A stretch of 16,309 bases of DNA from Deltaproteobacteria bacterium (GTDB taxonomy: Bacteria; Desulfobacterota_B; Binatia; UBA9968), in NCBI GenBank assembly GCA_005879255.1, contig VBKY01000151.1:3317-19625 (forward strand). Reading direction: 5' to 3'. The position numbers and the translations under genes were made by a program. The notes under the pieces are model-generated. The model was not told where the DNA came from. It did not search any database and saw only the letters and a program-made list of their open reading frames with translations. This document shows, piece after piece, positions 1-7,883 of the stretch (within the stretch, counting starts at the first letter, position 1; the number at the start of each line of letters is the position of its first letter).

Positions 1-724
1 GATGAAAAATCAGTTTTTCTTTCGCCACACCGATGCAATTCGATAGCTGGCCGCGCACCGCGAACGGCGTCTTGCTACACGACCATATCTCCGCGCCGCC
101 CGACGGATCGGCTTTCACCACGCAGGCATGCGGTTCGATGTAAGACTGGTGTGTCACTTGTGTGGTGTAAGTATTTTCGACGATCACATCCGCCTGCTTG
201 AAGCCCTCTTCGATATTGCCCTTGCCCCACCTCAGATAGGCAAAGACATTACTCAGTTTTTCCACCGGCACGGGCAAACCTTTATAAGTAAGCAAGTCGG
301 GATGAAGCGCCGGCGCATCGGGCTTTGTCGCTTCGACGGGATCGAGCAGTGGCTCCAGCTCTTCATACTCCACTTCGATGAGTTCCAATGCCTGATCCGC
401 CGCCAACGTGGTCTCGGCCGCCACCGCGGCAACTTTCTCGCCGATGAATCGAACCACGCCGTCCGCCAGCACCGGAGTATCGTAAATACACCGGCCAATG
501 CGCAGTCCGGTCACATCCTGCCCGGTGATCACCGCCTTCACTCCCGGCACCTGCCACGCTTTGCTGGTGTCGATGCTCTTGATGCGGCCGTACGTAATCG
601 GACTCCGCAAGCACTTGCCCCACAAAGTGCCCGGCAGCTTCACATCCGCGCTGTATTGGGCCTTGCCGGTAACTTTCAGTTCACCCTCAACTCTCGGCGT
701 CGCTATTCCCACAACCTGCATCAT
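1..724 (-). CDS. Molybdopterin-binding (large) subunit of a xanthine/CO/aldehyde dehydrogenase-family hydroxylase, 5' part only
   Basis: The minus-strand frame is open from an ATG at 724-722 to the window edge, giving about 241 residues of a subunit that is usually 700-800 residues. Tandem ATG codons (724 and 721) follow a strong ribosome site (GGAGGAATTAG). Residues about 8-125 read like the a/b hammerhead domain (start VGIATPRVEGELKVTGKAQY, then LPGTLWGKCLRSP, later VRFIGEKVAAVAAET). From about residue 145 the first molybdopterin-binding domain begins, with the family signature HQSYIEPHA near residue 195. Such subunits hydroxylate heterocycles, aldehydes or CO with an FAD subunit and a 2Fe-2S subunit. 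Neither partner lies within the window on this side. The remaining 3' part and any partners would lie left of position 1. The substrate cannot be told from this fragment. Confidence 0.9.
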   Translation of the reverse strand, partial: MMQVVGIATPRVEGELKVTGKAQYSADVKLPGTLWGKCLRSPITYGRIKSIDTSKAWQVPGVKAVITGQDVTGLRIGRCIYDTPVLADGVVRFIGEKVAAVAAETTLAADQALELIEVEYEELEPLLDPVEATKPDAPALHPDLLTYKGLPVPVEKLSNVFAYLRWGKGNIEEGFKQADVIVENTYTTQVTHQSYIEPHACVVKADPSGGAEIWSCSKTPFAVRGQLSNCIGVAKEKLIFH

Positions 725-1008
725 CTAATTCCTCCCAAGTGATAGATCTTATGCGGCGACTTCGACTCGATTATCTAAACCGGAATGTGGCAAATTGTCC
801 AGCGATTCGAAAAGCTCGCATGAGCTCGCGGCGCGAAGCCCGCATCCAAAAGAGAACAGGCTTTCATCACCAATATCCCCTCCGGCATCCTCCCCCGCAC
901 GCGGGAAAGCATGCCCTGAGCAGCGTCGAAGGGAGGTGGGGAATTGAACTACTTGAACGACTTGAGCCCCTTGAACTTTTGAACTCTTGAACCCTTGAAC
1001 GAAATAAA
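725..1008. other. Intergenic gap with two small repeats
   Basis: No gene is supported between the MetE-like gene and the molybdenum hydroxylase. The gap holds a CCCTGAGC...GTCGAAGGG element (about 914-933), a short CCCGCACGCGGG dyad just before it, and a degenerate TTGAAC tandem array (944-1001). Overlapping minus-strand frames here are short and follow the repeats. Confidence 0.6.
944..1001. repeat. Degenerate tandem TTGAAC array
   Basis: Seven consecutive units begin TTGAAC, TTGAGC or TGAAC, spaced 7-9 bases apart (starts at 944, 953, 962, 971, 980, 987, 995). The array lies immediately downstream of the stop of the MetE-like gene at 1009. It has no dyad with a T-tract, so it is not a clear terminator. 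Confidence 0.75.
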
Positions 1009-2130
1009 TTATCCCCAAACCCTGCGCGCGGTCTTGGTAACGAGCTCCAGCTTGCGCTGCATATCGTCCCAGGAAATGAGATTGCCCGATGCCGCCGACG
1101 CAAAACCGCACTGTGTGCTGACGGCAAGATTCTCCACGGTCACATACTTGGAAGCCTGCTCGATGCGCTGGAGCAGCTCGTCTTCGGATTCGAGCGCCGG
1201 CTCCTTAGTTGTCACGAGACCCAAAACGACAGTTTTGCCTTTGGGAACAAATCTGAGCGGCTCAAATCCGCCGGCGCGATCGCTGTCAAATTCCAACAAA
1301 TAGCGATCCATCTTGAGCGAACCAAAAGCTTTCTCAGCGATCGGTTCATAACTACCCTCTGCGCCCCAAGCGCTCCGTTTGTTGCCGCGGCAAAAGTGGA
1401 TGCCGATGACCGTGTCTTCGCGCCGCTTAATATTGTGGATCATGGCGTTATCCGCCGCGATAGCCGCGTCCAGGGCTTCGGCCAGTTTGATGCCGCTCTG
1501 TTGCAACACTTCGCGCCGCCTTGGATCGAAGAAGTTGGAATACGACGGCGCGTCCATTTGAACGTATGACGCGCCTTCATCGATCAGCGCTTGCACTTCC
1601 CCGCGCATGATTGCCGCCACGTCCTGTAGCATGTCGTGAACTGTCGGATAAAACTTGTCCGTTACGCCGGGCCGGTAGCGCATGATCGCATGCTGCATCG
1701 CCGCCGGTGTGCAGACTTTGAAGGGCCCCGGCGCATGCTGCTTCAAGAACGGCGCCTCGTTGGGTGTAAAGCGCCCTTTCCTGCGCAGTTTACCGCCGAC
1801 GATGTACTGAAGATTGCCTTCCTTCGATTCTTCCGCCAGCGCTTTGCCCTTGCCGCGCCATTCGAATTTCACCACCGGTTTTCCCGGCACGAGACCGTCT
1901 ATCGCTTTGGTGATATCGGCGGTAAAAATATCGCGTCGATATTCGCCGTCGGTGAAAATTTGCACGCCGGCGGCCTTCTGCATCTCGAGCGCCGTGAGGA
2001 TCGAGCGATCTTCGATCTCACGTACTTGTTGCTCATTCATGCGCCCTTCGCGCAGCGCCGCGCGCGCCTCCAACAACTCCGGCGGCCGCAGGAGACTACC
2101 GATATTATCCGCGCGAAATTGCGTCACCAT
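1009..2130 (-). CDS. Lone MetE catalytic-domain protein (cobalamin-independent methionine synthase C-terminal family), copy 1
   Basis: This 373-residue protein matches the C-terminal TIM-barrel half of MetE and lacks the N-terminal half of full-length methionine synthase (about 750 residues). All four zinc ligands are visible: H245 and C247 in GIHFCRGN, E280 in YLLEFDSDRAG, and C341 in STQCGFAS. The N-terminus carries the family's DNIGSLLRP and, near residue 60, FTDGEYRR. I chose the ATG at 2130 because AAGGGGG lies upstream and the homology starts there. The frame runs further upstream, but that 42-codon extension is unlike the family. The zinc site activates a thiol for methyl or alkyl transfer, and the true donor and acceptor are unknown for stand-alone versions. 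It probably belongs with the metF-type gene and the second copy upstream on the same strand. Copy 2 has a very similar C-terminal half. Confidence 0.9.
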   Translation of the reverse strand: MVTQFRADNIGSLLRPPELLEARAALREGRMNEQQVREIEDRSILTALEMQKAAGVQIFTDGEYRRDIFTADITKAIDGLVPGKPVVKFEWRGKGKALAEESKEGNLQYIVGGKLRRKGRFTPNEAPFLKQHAPGPFKVCTPAAMQHAIMRYRPGVTDKFYPTVHDMLQDVAAIMRGEVQALIDEGASYVQMDAPSYSNFFDPRRREVLQQSGIKLAEALDAAIAADNAMIHNIKRREDTVIGIHFCRGNKRSAWGAEGSYEPIAEKAFGSLKMDRYLLEFDSDRAGGFEPLRFVPKGKTVVLGLVTTKEPALESEDELLQRIEQASKYVTVENLAVSTQCGFASAASGNLISWDDMQRKLELVTKTARRVWG

Positions 2131-2250
2131 GGCTTGCCCCCTTGCGCGTCGCTTTACTCCCGACTCCAGCCACGCAGATAGCGCCAAACACTGGATAACG
2201 CAATATGCAAGCGCGATTTCGGCGTCGCTCAAAGGGGACAAAAAAGGACT

Positions 2251-2280
2251 CACCACGGAGGCGCAGAGGGCGCGGAGGGA
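2251..2280. repeat. Dispersed CACCACGGAGGCGCAGAG-type intergenic repeat, copy 1
   Basis: A purine-rich unit ending GGCGCGGAGG. Near-identical sequence lies at 12273-12300 and a diverged relative at 15103-15135. Both of the first two copies are followed within about 45 bases by ATAAAC-containing sequence and then by a CGCAAA segment, so the repeated unit may be larger than the conserved core. Confidence 0.7.
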
Positions 2281-2399
2281 CAGTTTGAAAATATAAACTT
2301 CTGCGCGCTCTATACTACTATCCTTGAAGCTCTCGTAGCCCGCGCAAATTTTCAGACGGCCCGAAACTCAGGGAAATGGGGACTTACTCGGCTCAATTT

Positions 2400-2520
2400 T
2401 GTCTAAATTCGACATTCGAATATCGAAATCCGAAACAATTTCGAAATTCGAAATATTAAAATCCAAAACTCACGTCCGAAACGAATTTGTTTGGAACATT
2501 GGGTTTTGGCATTTGACTTT
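2400..2520. repeat. AT-rich TTCGAAATTCGAAAT intergenic repeat
   Basis: The stretch is built of short TTCGA/TCGAAA units on the left (2405-2465) and a T-rich complement-like part on the right (about 2485-2530), forming an imperfect long dyad. Elements of this look are common between genes in environmental genomes. Only one copy is in the window, so its status as a repeat rests on its appearance. Confidence 0.5.
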
Positions 2521-2711
2521 GTTTCGAGCGTTCGTCACGGCGCGATGCATTCGATACGCAGTAGCCGTATCTTGAAACCGCGTGTTCATATCGCCTGAGG
2601 TCTCGCCTTCGGCGCATCAATTTGCCATCGCCAAGGGATAACAAGCCATCGCTGCGGCTCGCCGAGTGATCGTCAAGCCACGAGAGTAAATTGTCAATTC
2701 TTACTTCAGAG

Positions 2712-3599
2712 CTAAACTGCTTTCGCTTCATTTTTAACAGGCAAACGCTCCAGGATCGCGAAGTCCTTTTCTTTGCCGACGATCATGAGATGGATGCCCT
2801 GGCAGAGTTGCCGCAGTGCTTCGACGAGCTCGGCGGCGATCGCCAAGCCGCATTCGATTGGATCGGCAGCTCTATCGAGGCGCTCGATCATCGTGGTCGG
2901 AACATGAATGCCGGGAACTTTTTCGTTGAGAAAATGAGCCATTCTCACGGAGCGTAAAGGAATGAGTCCGGCGATGATATAAACCGGCAACTTCCGCGCG
3001 ATGGCGATGAAACGCGCGAACGCTTCGAGATCGTAAATCGCCTGAGTTTGGAAGAATCGGGCGCTGGCCGCGATTTTCTCCTCAAAGCGTTTCAACTCGG
3101 GCTCGAGCGGTTCCACGCACGGATTGACGGTGGCGCCACAAAAGAAGTCAGTCTTCCCTTCCAGCGGATGGCCAGCGCCGTCATGGCCCAAGTTGAGCTG
3201 CCCTATGAGTTCCAATAACGCGGCTGAGCTGATATCAAAAACCGCTTTCGCCATCGGGTGATCGCCGGCGTCGACCGGATCCCCGGTCATGGCCAAAACA
3301 TTTCTCACACCCAGCACCGACGCGGTAAGAAGATCCGACTGTAGCGCCATGCGATTACGATCGCGGCAGGTCAATTGTAGGATCGGCTCGAGTCCCTCGC
3401 GCACGAGCAGAGTCGCCCCGCCCACCGAGCTCAGCCGCATGATCGCGCGTTGATTATCCGTCACATTGATGGCGTCGACTTTTCCTTTGAGCAGTGCGGC
3501 GGTGGAAAGAAACTGGCTCAGGTCGGTGCCTTTGGGCGGCTCTATTTCTGTCGTGATGACAAATTGTCCTGACTCCAGCCGTTCACGTAGAGTACTCAT
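2712..3599 (-). CDS. metF: Methylenetetrahydrofolate reductase family protein (MetF-type)
   Basis: This 295-residue flavoprotein has the usual length of bacterial MetF. It would reduce 5,10-methylene-tetrahydrofolate to 5-methyl-tetrahydrofolate, or run the reverse step in methyl catabolism. The N-terminus shows the catalytic-glutamate segment TTEIEPPKG (E18 aligns with E28 of E. coli MetF). A flavin-contact GDP segment lies at 106-108 (MTGDPVDAGDHP) and RFFQTQAIYD at 181-190 matches the conserved Gln-containing strand. I chose the ATG at 3599 because GGTGGGG lies about 8 bases upstream; a GTG at 3608 is in frame but would overlap that site. It sits between two MetE-like genes on the same strand, 212 bp after the upstream one. 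This supports a shared one-carbon task and not simple methionine synthesis. Confidence 0.88.
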   Translation of the reverse strand: MSTLRERLESGQFVITTEIEPPKGTDLSQFLSTAALLKGKVDAINVTDNQRAIMRLSSVGGATLLVREGLEPILQLTCRDRNRMALQSDLLTASVLGVRNVLAMTGDPVDAGDHPMAKAVFDISSAALLELIGQLNLGHDGAGHPLEGKTDFFCGATVNPCVEPLEPELKRFEEKIAASARFFQTQAIYDLEAFARFIAIARKLPVYIIAGLIPLRSVRMAHFLNEKVPGIHVPTTMIERLDRAADPIECGLAIAAELVEALRQLCQGIHLMIVGKEKDFAILERLPVKNEAKAV

Positions 3600-3811
3600 C
3601 GGCCACACCCCACCGTAGGATTAAACGTCAGTTGTCCCCTCATCGGAGATCACTTAATAAAGCGGTCAAAATAATCTTTGCAAATTTTATCGGCTACGGT
3701 AATCGCCCAGGCTATTTTTGACGATTTCACTGCCCGGCAATTTCATGGCGCACAATCTGCGTTCCCGTCAGGACGCCGTGATTTTTATAACGCTCATTGA
3801 CCACCCCGGCA

Positions 3812-4975
3812 TCAGGTGGATCCCCACACTTGCCGCGCCGTCTCGACGACAACTTCTAATTTTCGCTTTTGATCATCCTCGCTGATCAGATTGCCAACCA
3901 CATCCGAGGCAAATCCACATTGCGGGCTGATCGCCAACTGCTCTAAAGCAATATATTTGCTCGCTTCGTCGATGCGCCGCTTCAGATCATCGACCTTTTC
4001 GATTTGCGGAACTTTAGTGCTGACCAATCCGAGCACGGCAACCTTTTCCTTGGGGACAAATCGGAGCGGCTCGAAGCTGCCGGCGCGCGGGCTGTCGTAT
4101 TCGAGTAGAAAACGATCGTGGCGAAGTCCACTGAAGAGCATCTCCGCGATCGCATCGTAACTTCCCTCTCTATGCCACATGCTGCGTTGGTTACCCCGGC
4201 ACAGATGGATGCCAAAGGTCACGTCGTCAAACAGACGTAAAATCTCGTTGTCTGCCTTGATCGAGCGCGCGAGATTTTTCATCGGGTCTTCGCCGCGTTC
4301 CTTCATTTCATTCAGCGAAGGTGCATCGACGTAGGCGGTATAGCTCGGCGCATCGATTTGTACGTATCGGCAGCCGGCTTCGACCAAGCCTCGAATCATC
4401 TCCCGTTCGATGCGCGCCACGTCGGCAACGAAATCGTCCGTACTCCAGTAAACCGACTTCGAATTCTGGTAATCGAAGCGCTCGGTGATCCGATCCGGTC
4501 CGACCAGCGTCACTTTGGCAGGCCGCCGGGTCACGCTGCCGACGAAGGCATATTCTTCTAAGGGCAGATTGCGCACCAGACGCAGTTTTTGCGACACCGG
4601 ACGGCGCTGCAAGATCGCCGCGCCATGGGCTACACGATACGGGTCCCACCGCTGCAGCGGCTTGCCCTCGCGCGAGAGGCTTTCCATGAACGATAGATCC
4701 GTCGGCCGCGCGTCGAAGCCGCTCACCGAGGCGGCGAAGCTGTCCTGAAAATTCAGGCGGCGAAACTCACCGTCGGTGACGACGTCGAGACCGACCGCTT
4801 CCTGAAGCTCTACTGCCTTGCGAATCGCTTCGTCCTCGATTCGGCGCAACTCGTCTTCGCCAATTTTTCCCTGATCGCGTTGCAAGTAGGCCTGTTTGAG
4901 ATGGGCGGGACGTAGCAGGCTGCCGACGACATCCGTTCGAATCTTCGCCAATTGCTTTATCGGTGATTGTTCCAT
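3812..4975 (-). CDS. Lone MetE catalytic-domain protein, copy 2
   Basis: This 387-residue protein is a full-length paralogue of the copy at 1009-2130 (for example DVVGSLLRP against DNIGSLLRP, GSFEPLRFVPK against GGFEPLRFVPK). Zinc ligands are H257 and C259 (GIHLCRGN), E292 (LLEYDSPRAG) and C353 (SPQCGFAS). VVTDGEFRR near residue 66 is the conserved TDGE segment. The ATG at 4975 has GAGGG seven bases upstream and is preferred over the in-frame ATG at 4993. It appears to be the first gene of a minus-strand group with the metF-type gene next and copy 1 further down, driven by a promoter at 5063-5091 and facing a divergent LysR gene. The insert at about residues 95-145 differs from copy 1, so the two may accept different substrates (inference). 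Confidence 0.9.
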   Translation of the reverse strand: MEQSPIKQLAKIRTDVVGSLLRPAHLKQAYLQRDQGKIGEDELRRIEDEAIRKAVELQEAVGLDVVTDGEFRRLNFQDSFAASVSGFDARPTDLSFMESLSREGKPLQRWDPYRVAHGAAILQRRPVSQKLRLVRNLPLEEYAFVGSVTRRPAKVTLVGPDRITERFDYQNSKSVYWSTDDFVADVARIEREMIRGLVEAGCRYVQIDAPSYTAYVDAPSLNEMKERGEDPMKNLARSIKADNEILRLFDDVTFGIHLCRGNQRSMWHREGSYDAIAEMLFSGLRHDRFLLEYDSPRAGSFEPLRFVPKEKVAVLGLVSTKVPQIEKVDDLKRRIDEASKYIALEQLAISPQCGFASDVVGNLISEDDQKRKLEVVVETARQVWGST

Positions 4976-5062
4976 AAATTTTCCCTCGATCATTAGCGGG
5001 TGAAAAGCCCACTGATCCCCTTCTCTGCGCCCTCATCCTTCGCCCTCCGGCTCCTTCTCATT

Positions 5063-5091
5063 GCTATAGTGAAAGGGAGTTGCCGTCACAA
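5063..5091 (-). promoter_or_regulatory. Sigma70-like promoter for the MetE-copy-2/metF group
   Basis: Read on the minus strand: -35 TTGTGA (5091-5086), 17-base spacer, -10 TATAGC (5068-5063). Four of six bases match consensus in each box and the spacing is ideal. It lies about 90 bases upstream of the ATG at 4975, in the divergent gap shared with the LysR gene. Confidence 0.5.
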
Positions 5092-5111
5092 GCTGACAAA
5101 TGATAAAAACT

Positions 5112-5132
5112 TTGTTGAAGATCATTAAACAA
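5112..5132. promoter_or_regulatory. LysR-type T-N11-A operator candidate
   Basis: TTGTT (5112-5116), exactly 11 bases, then AACAA (5128-5132): a perfect 5-bp dyad in the classical LysR-box layout. It lies 10 bases upstream of the LysR start codon and about 20 bases outside the divergent promoter, so it could serve autoregulation and control of the minus-strand genes. Function is inferred from form and position. Confidence 0.5.
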
Positions 5133-5142
5133 TTGGTCAGTC

Positions 5143-6138
5143 ATGGATCGATTCAAAACCATGGATAGCTTCGTTAGGGTTGCCACCGCCGGCAGCTTCT
5201 CAGCCGCGGCGAAGCAACTCGGAATGTCGCGCGCATTGGTGTCACTCCATGTTACCGACCTGGAGAGACGCTTGGGGGTGCGTTTGCTCAATCGGACCAC
5301 CCGATGTCTGACCTTGACGGAGGCCGGTGCGAGTTATCTCGAATTCTGCCAGCGCATGCTTGCGGAAATGAATGAGCAGGAGTCCTCCATTGCCCAAATC
5401 CAAAAAGAGCCCCGTGGCTCATTAAAAGTGACTGCGCCGAAATCATTCGGCACATTGTACCTGTCCGATGCCGTGGTAAGTTTTTCCGCCCAGTATCCCA
5501 ATATCCAGGTGAGCTTGATTCTTGAGGACTATTCTTTTCGCGCCTATGATTTCGTCGACAACGGTCTAGATGTCGCTGTGCGCTTGGGTGATCTCCCTGA
5601 CTCAAGTCTGATCGCGCGCAAGATCGCAACGCTTCAATGGGTGGTCTGCGCCTCGCCGAAATACTTGGAGCAACACGGCGAACCGAAGACGCCCGCCGAT
5701 CTCGGCAAGCATCCGTGCCTGGCGCATGTAAATCTCGATCCCAATGACCGCGCTTGGCGCCTTCACGACTCCGACAATTTAATTTCGGTAAAAATCAGCG
5801 GCACGTTTTCATCGAATAGCGCGCTGGTGTTGCGCAAGGCTGCGATGGCGGGACTCGGCATCGGTTATCTTCCACTTTACTGCATCGAGGATGATTTAAA
5901 GACTGGCGCACTGCGCAAGCTTTTGCCAAATTATTCGCCCCCGCAAAGACCAATCTATGTCGTCTATCCGCCCACGGCTCGGGTTCCCGAGCGCGTGCGC
6001 ACCTTCGTCGACTTTCTCGCCCATTGGTTTGGCAAGACGAGCTCGGAGAAATCGAAACCGAACCCGGAAAAGAAAAATGTTAAGCGCGGGCGGCGCGAAG
6101 GTCAGCGAACCGTCCGACCGGCGCTAGGAAGAATATAA
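5143..6138 (+). CDS. LysR-family transcriptional regulator
   Basis: 331 residues. Residues 1-62 form the winged helix-turn-helix, with FVRVATAGSFSAAAKQLGMS leading into RALVSLHVTDLERRLGVRLLNRTTR. About residues 90-295 form the periplasmic-binding-protein-like effector domain (GSLKVTAPKSFG at its start, MAGLGIGYLPLYCI near 245). The start is the ATG at 5143; another in-frame ATG lies six codons later, and neither has a strong ribosome site. After the normal end of the fold (AHWFGK, about residue 298) there is an unusual tail of about 33 residues rich in Lys, Arg, Glu and Pro. It is transcribed away from the MetE/MetF group and 99 bp before the monooxygenase gene, so it could control either side. 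The effector is unknown. Confidence 0.93.
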   Translation: MDRFKTMDSFVRVATAGSFSAAAKQLGMSRALVSLHVTDLERRLGVRLLNRTTRCLTLTEAGASYLEFCQRMLAEMNEQESSIAQIQKEPRGSLKVTAPKSFGTLYLSDAVVSFSAQYPNIQVSLILEDYSFRAYDFVDNGLDVAVRLGDLPDSSLIARKIATLQWVVCASPKYLEQHGEPKTPADLGKHPCLAHVNLDPNDRAWRLHDSDNLISVKISGTFSSNSALVLRKAAMAGLGIGYLPLYCIEDDLKTGALRKLLPNYSPPQRPIYVVYPPTARVPERVRTFVDFLAHWFGKTSSEKSKPNPEKKNVKRGRREGQRTVRPALGRI

Positions 6139-6237
6139 TCGACTAAGGTACGGAGGACTCGGGATCATACGCGCGGATGACGCGGAGCCAGGCCTGATTT
6201 GCAGAAGCCGGCGTCTTGCGATGACTTGTTCGTTTTC

Positions 6238-7416
6238 ATGATCAAGAAGATTTTGATTGCTGGCGCCGGCATCGGCGGTCTAACGGCTGCTTCCTGTCTC
6301 ATGAACGCGGGCTATGACGTCGAGATCTATGAGCAGGCGCCGGAGCTGAGCGAGATCGGTGCTGGCATACAGCTGAGCGCCAATGCGATGCATGTTCTTA
6401 ACGGCCTCGGTCTCGGTAAGGCAATTGCTAAACTGTCGGTTCGGCCCGCCGCCTATGTCTTTCGACTCCATGATACGGGCGAGGTCATTGGCCAATTTCC
6501 GCTGGCCGAAGAACATGAACGACTCAACGGAGCGCCGTATAATCAACTTCACCGGGCTGACCTTCACGATTTGCTCGCTGTAAAGGCACGAGACTTCAAT
6601 AAGGAGGTCGTGCGGCCGAACCGCCGAGTCGTGGGCTTCGAAGAAACTGCCACCGGTGTCGAGCTGCACTTTGCAGATGGTTCCAGGGCCGGAGGAGACC
6701 TCTTGATCGGCGCGGACGGCGTTAAGTCCGCGGTGCGCGCCCAGATCGCAGGTGCAGACCACGCAGCCTACACCGGCGATGCGGCCTGGCGCTTGACGCT
6801 CCCCACCGATCAGCTGCCCGACTTCATGGGCCAAGTCATGTCGGTGTGGATGGGCCCCGGACGACATGTCGTTTGCTACTATCTCCGCGGCGGAGCCTTG
6901 CTGAATTTCGTGGGCTTGGTCGAGACCGAAGAGATCTCCGAGGAGTCGTGGACCGCCAAATTTCCGTGGGAACGGCTGAAAGCGGATTTCGAGGGTTGGC
7001 ACGAAGACATTCAGGCGGTCATCGATAGCGTCGATAAGGACTCCTGCTTTCGCTGGTCGCTCTACTACCGGCCGCCGATCGCAACATGGAGTACCCGGCG
7101 CGCGACATTGCTCGGCGATGCAGTTCATGCGACGTTGCCTTACCTCGCCCAGGGCGCGGCGATGGCGATCGAGGACGCCGCAGTGTTAACGCGCGCTCTG
7201 CAGTCGACCGATTCCGTGGCCGATGCTCTGCAACTGTACGAACGCAACCGAATCGATCGCACCTCGCGCATCGTCACAGGGTCGAATGCAAACCGCACGC
7301 TGTTCCACATGCGCGATCAGGAGAAACTTCGCCAAGCGTTTGCGGCCCGCGACGAAGGAGCGGATCGGAATGCGTGGCTCTACTCTTACAATCCGTTGAC
7401 GACGAAGCTCACGTGA
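6238..7416 (+). CDS. FAD-dependent aromatic-ring monooxygenase (salicylate / 3-hydroxybenzoate / 6-hydroxynicotinate hydroxylase-like)
   Basis: This 392-residue protein has the three landmarks of class A flavoprotein hydroxylases: the N-terminal Rossmann GAGIGG (residues 9-14) with acidic YEQ at the end of strand 2, the DG motif GADGVKSAVR (158-167), and the GD motif LLGDAVHATLP (291-301) that binds the FAD ribityl chain. These enzymes use NAD(P)H and O2 to hydroxylate, or hydroxylate and decarboxylate, an aromatic or N-heteroaromatic acid. Length and motif spacing fit the 380-400-residue single-component type. I chose the ATG at 6238 because MIKKILIAGAG begins the fold directly. A TTG at 6199 would add 13 unrelated residues but has a better purine-rich upstream. 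The LysR gene ends 99 bp upstream, so co-transcription is possible. The exact substrate cannot be read from the sequence. Confidence 0.9.
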   Translation: MIKKILIAGAGIGGLTAASCLMNAGYDVEIYEQAPELSEIGAGIQLSANAMHVLNGLGLGKAIAKLSVRPAAYVFRLHDTGEVIGQFPLAEEHERLNGAPYNQLHRADLHDLLAVKARDFNKEVVRPNRRVVGFEETATGVELHFADGSRAGGDLLIGADGVKSAVRAQIAGADHAAYTGDAAWRLTLPTDQLPDFMGQVMSVWMGPGRHVVCYYLRGGALLNFVGLVETEEISEESWTAKFPWERLKADFEGWHEDIQAVIDSVDKDSCFRWSLYYRPPIATWSTRRATLLGDAVHATLPYLAQGAAMAIEDAAVLTRALQSTDSVADALQLYERNRIDRTSRIVTGSNANRTLFHMRDQEKLRQAFAARDEGADRNAWLYSYNPLTTKLT

Positions 7417-7479
7417 TACTTTGCCCAGTCTCTTCCCGCGGGGAGAGCCGTCAATCGCACACCTGTATACTCACTAGTT

Positions 7480-7719
7480 AGGCAGCGTTGCAAAGCAGCG
7501 AATCCGTCAACGTTGCTCTCGGCGAATTGCCCAATATGACTTTGTTATTGCTCCATGCTCCAGTTTCTCCATTCAGGATCGAGTGCGCGCCAATTGAAGC
7601 CCCTTGTTGCCTGGAGCAGGATTGCGGAAGTCGTAGACTTCATGCCTGGCTCTTCTCAAAGCGGTAACGACCTCGGATTGGCGTTGGTTTCTCTAAGACG
7701 ATGCGACGCAAATATTCAT
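7480..7719 (-). pseudogene. Decayed nucleoside 2-deoxyribosyltransferase-like gene
   Basis: On the minus strand a perfect AGGAGG (7732-7727) lies seven bases before an ATG at 7719, which begins MNICVASS and then hits TAG (7695-7693). In the same frame after the stop the text continues RNQRQSEVV...RHEVYDFRNPAPGN. From memory, the family starts like MKIYVASSWRNE and continues GHEVYDFRNP, so the TAG replaces the conserved Trp. One extra G in a GGGG run then shifts the frame, after which GFNWRALDPEWRNWS follows. A TAA at 7547-7545 and a diverged remainder to about 7480 complete the relic. Intact relatives are usually about 130-160 residues and carry a C-terminal nucleotide-binding segment that I cannot find here. 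Translation initiation signals are intact although the coding part is dead, which suggests recent loss. Confidence 0.75.
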
Positions 7720-7883
7720 ACGTTCACCTCCTGTAATTAATAACGCTTTCTGAAGGTGAAACTTGTGTCCGTCACTTCACTTCCTCTCTTTTACACTCGT
7801 ACCAGAACTTATCCTTCGGCTTGGTGCGCTCGCAGCCAACGTCGCCGGAGTTCGCCAGTGCCTCCCGCCGGCGAGCCAAAAAC

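Larger units (their letters stand above)
2131..2711. other. Long intergenic gap (581 bp) with two dispersed repeats
   Basis: No convincing gene is seen between the metF-type gene and MetE copy 1. The gap holds a GGAGGCGCAGAGGGCGCGGAGG element (2251-2280) and an AT-rich TTCGAAATTCGAAAT-type element (about 2400-2520). A 91-codon minus-strand frame (2456-2731) runs through the latter and is probably spurious. The 2520-2700 part is not recognisable on either strand. Confidence 0.6.

Noticed and set aside
128..742. 204-codon plus-strand open frame
   Set aside because: It lies opposite the molybdopterin-subunit gene, whose protein shows clear family motifs.
944..1001. Possible CRISPR-like or iteron array
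   Set aside because: Units are only 7-9 bases, contiguous and degenerate, with no spacers, no cas genes and no replication gene nearby.
1636..2181. 181-codon plus-strand open frame
   Set aside because: Antisense shadow of the MetE-like gene at 1009-2130.
2456..2731. 91-codon minus-strand open frame
   Set aside because: It overlaps the end of the metF-type gene and runs through the AT-rich repeat; no family motif and no ribosome site.
6280..7128. 282-codon minus-strand open frame
   Set aside because: It lies wholly opposite the flavin monooxygenase, which has all its cofactor motifs on the plus strand.
7429..7447. Terminator after the monooxygenase (CTCTTCCCGCGGGGAGAG dyad)
   Set aside because: The loop is too short and no T-tract follows.
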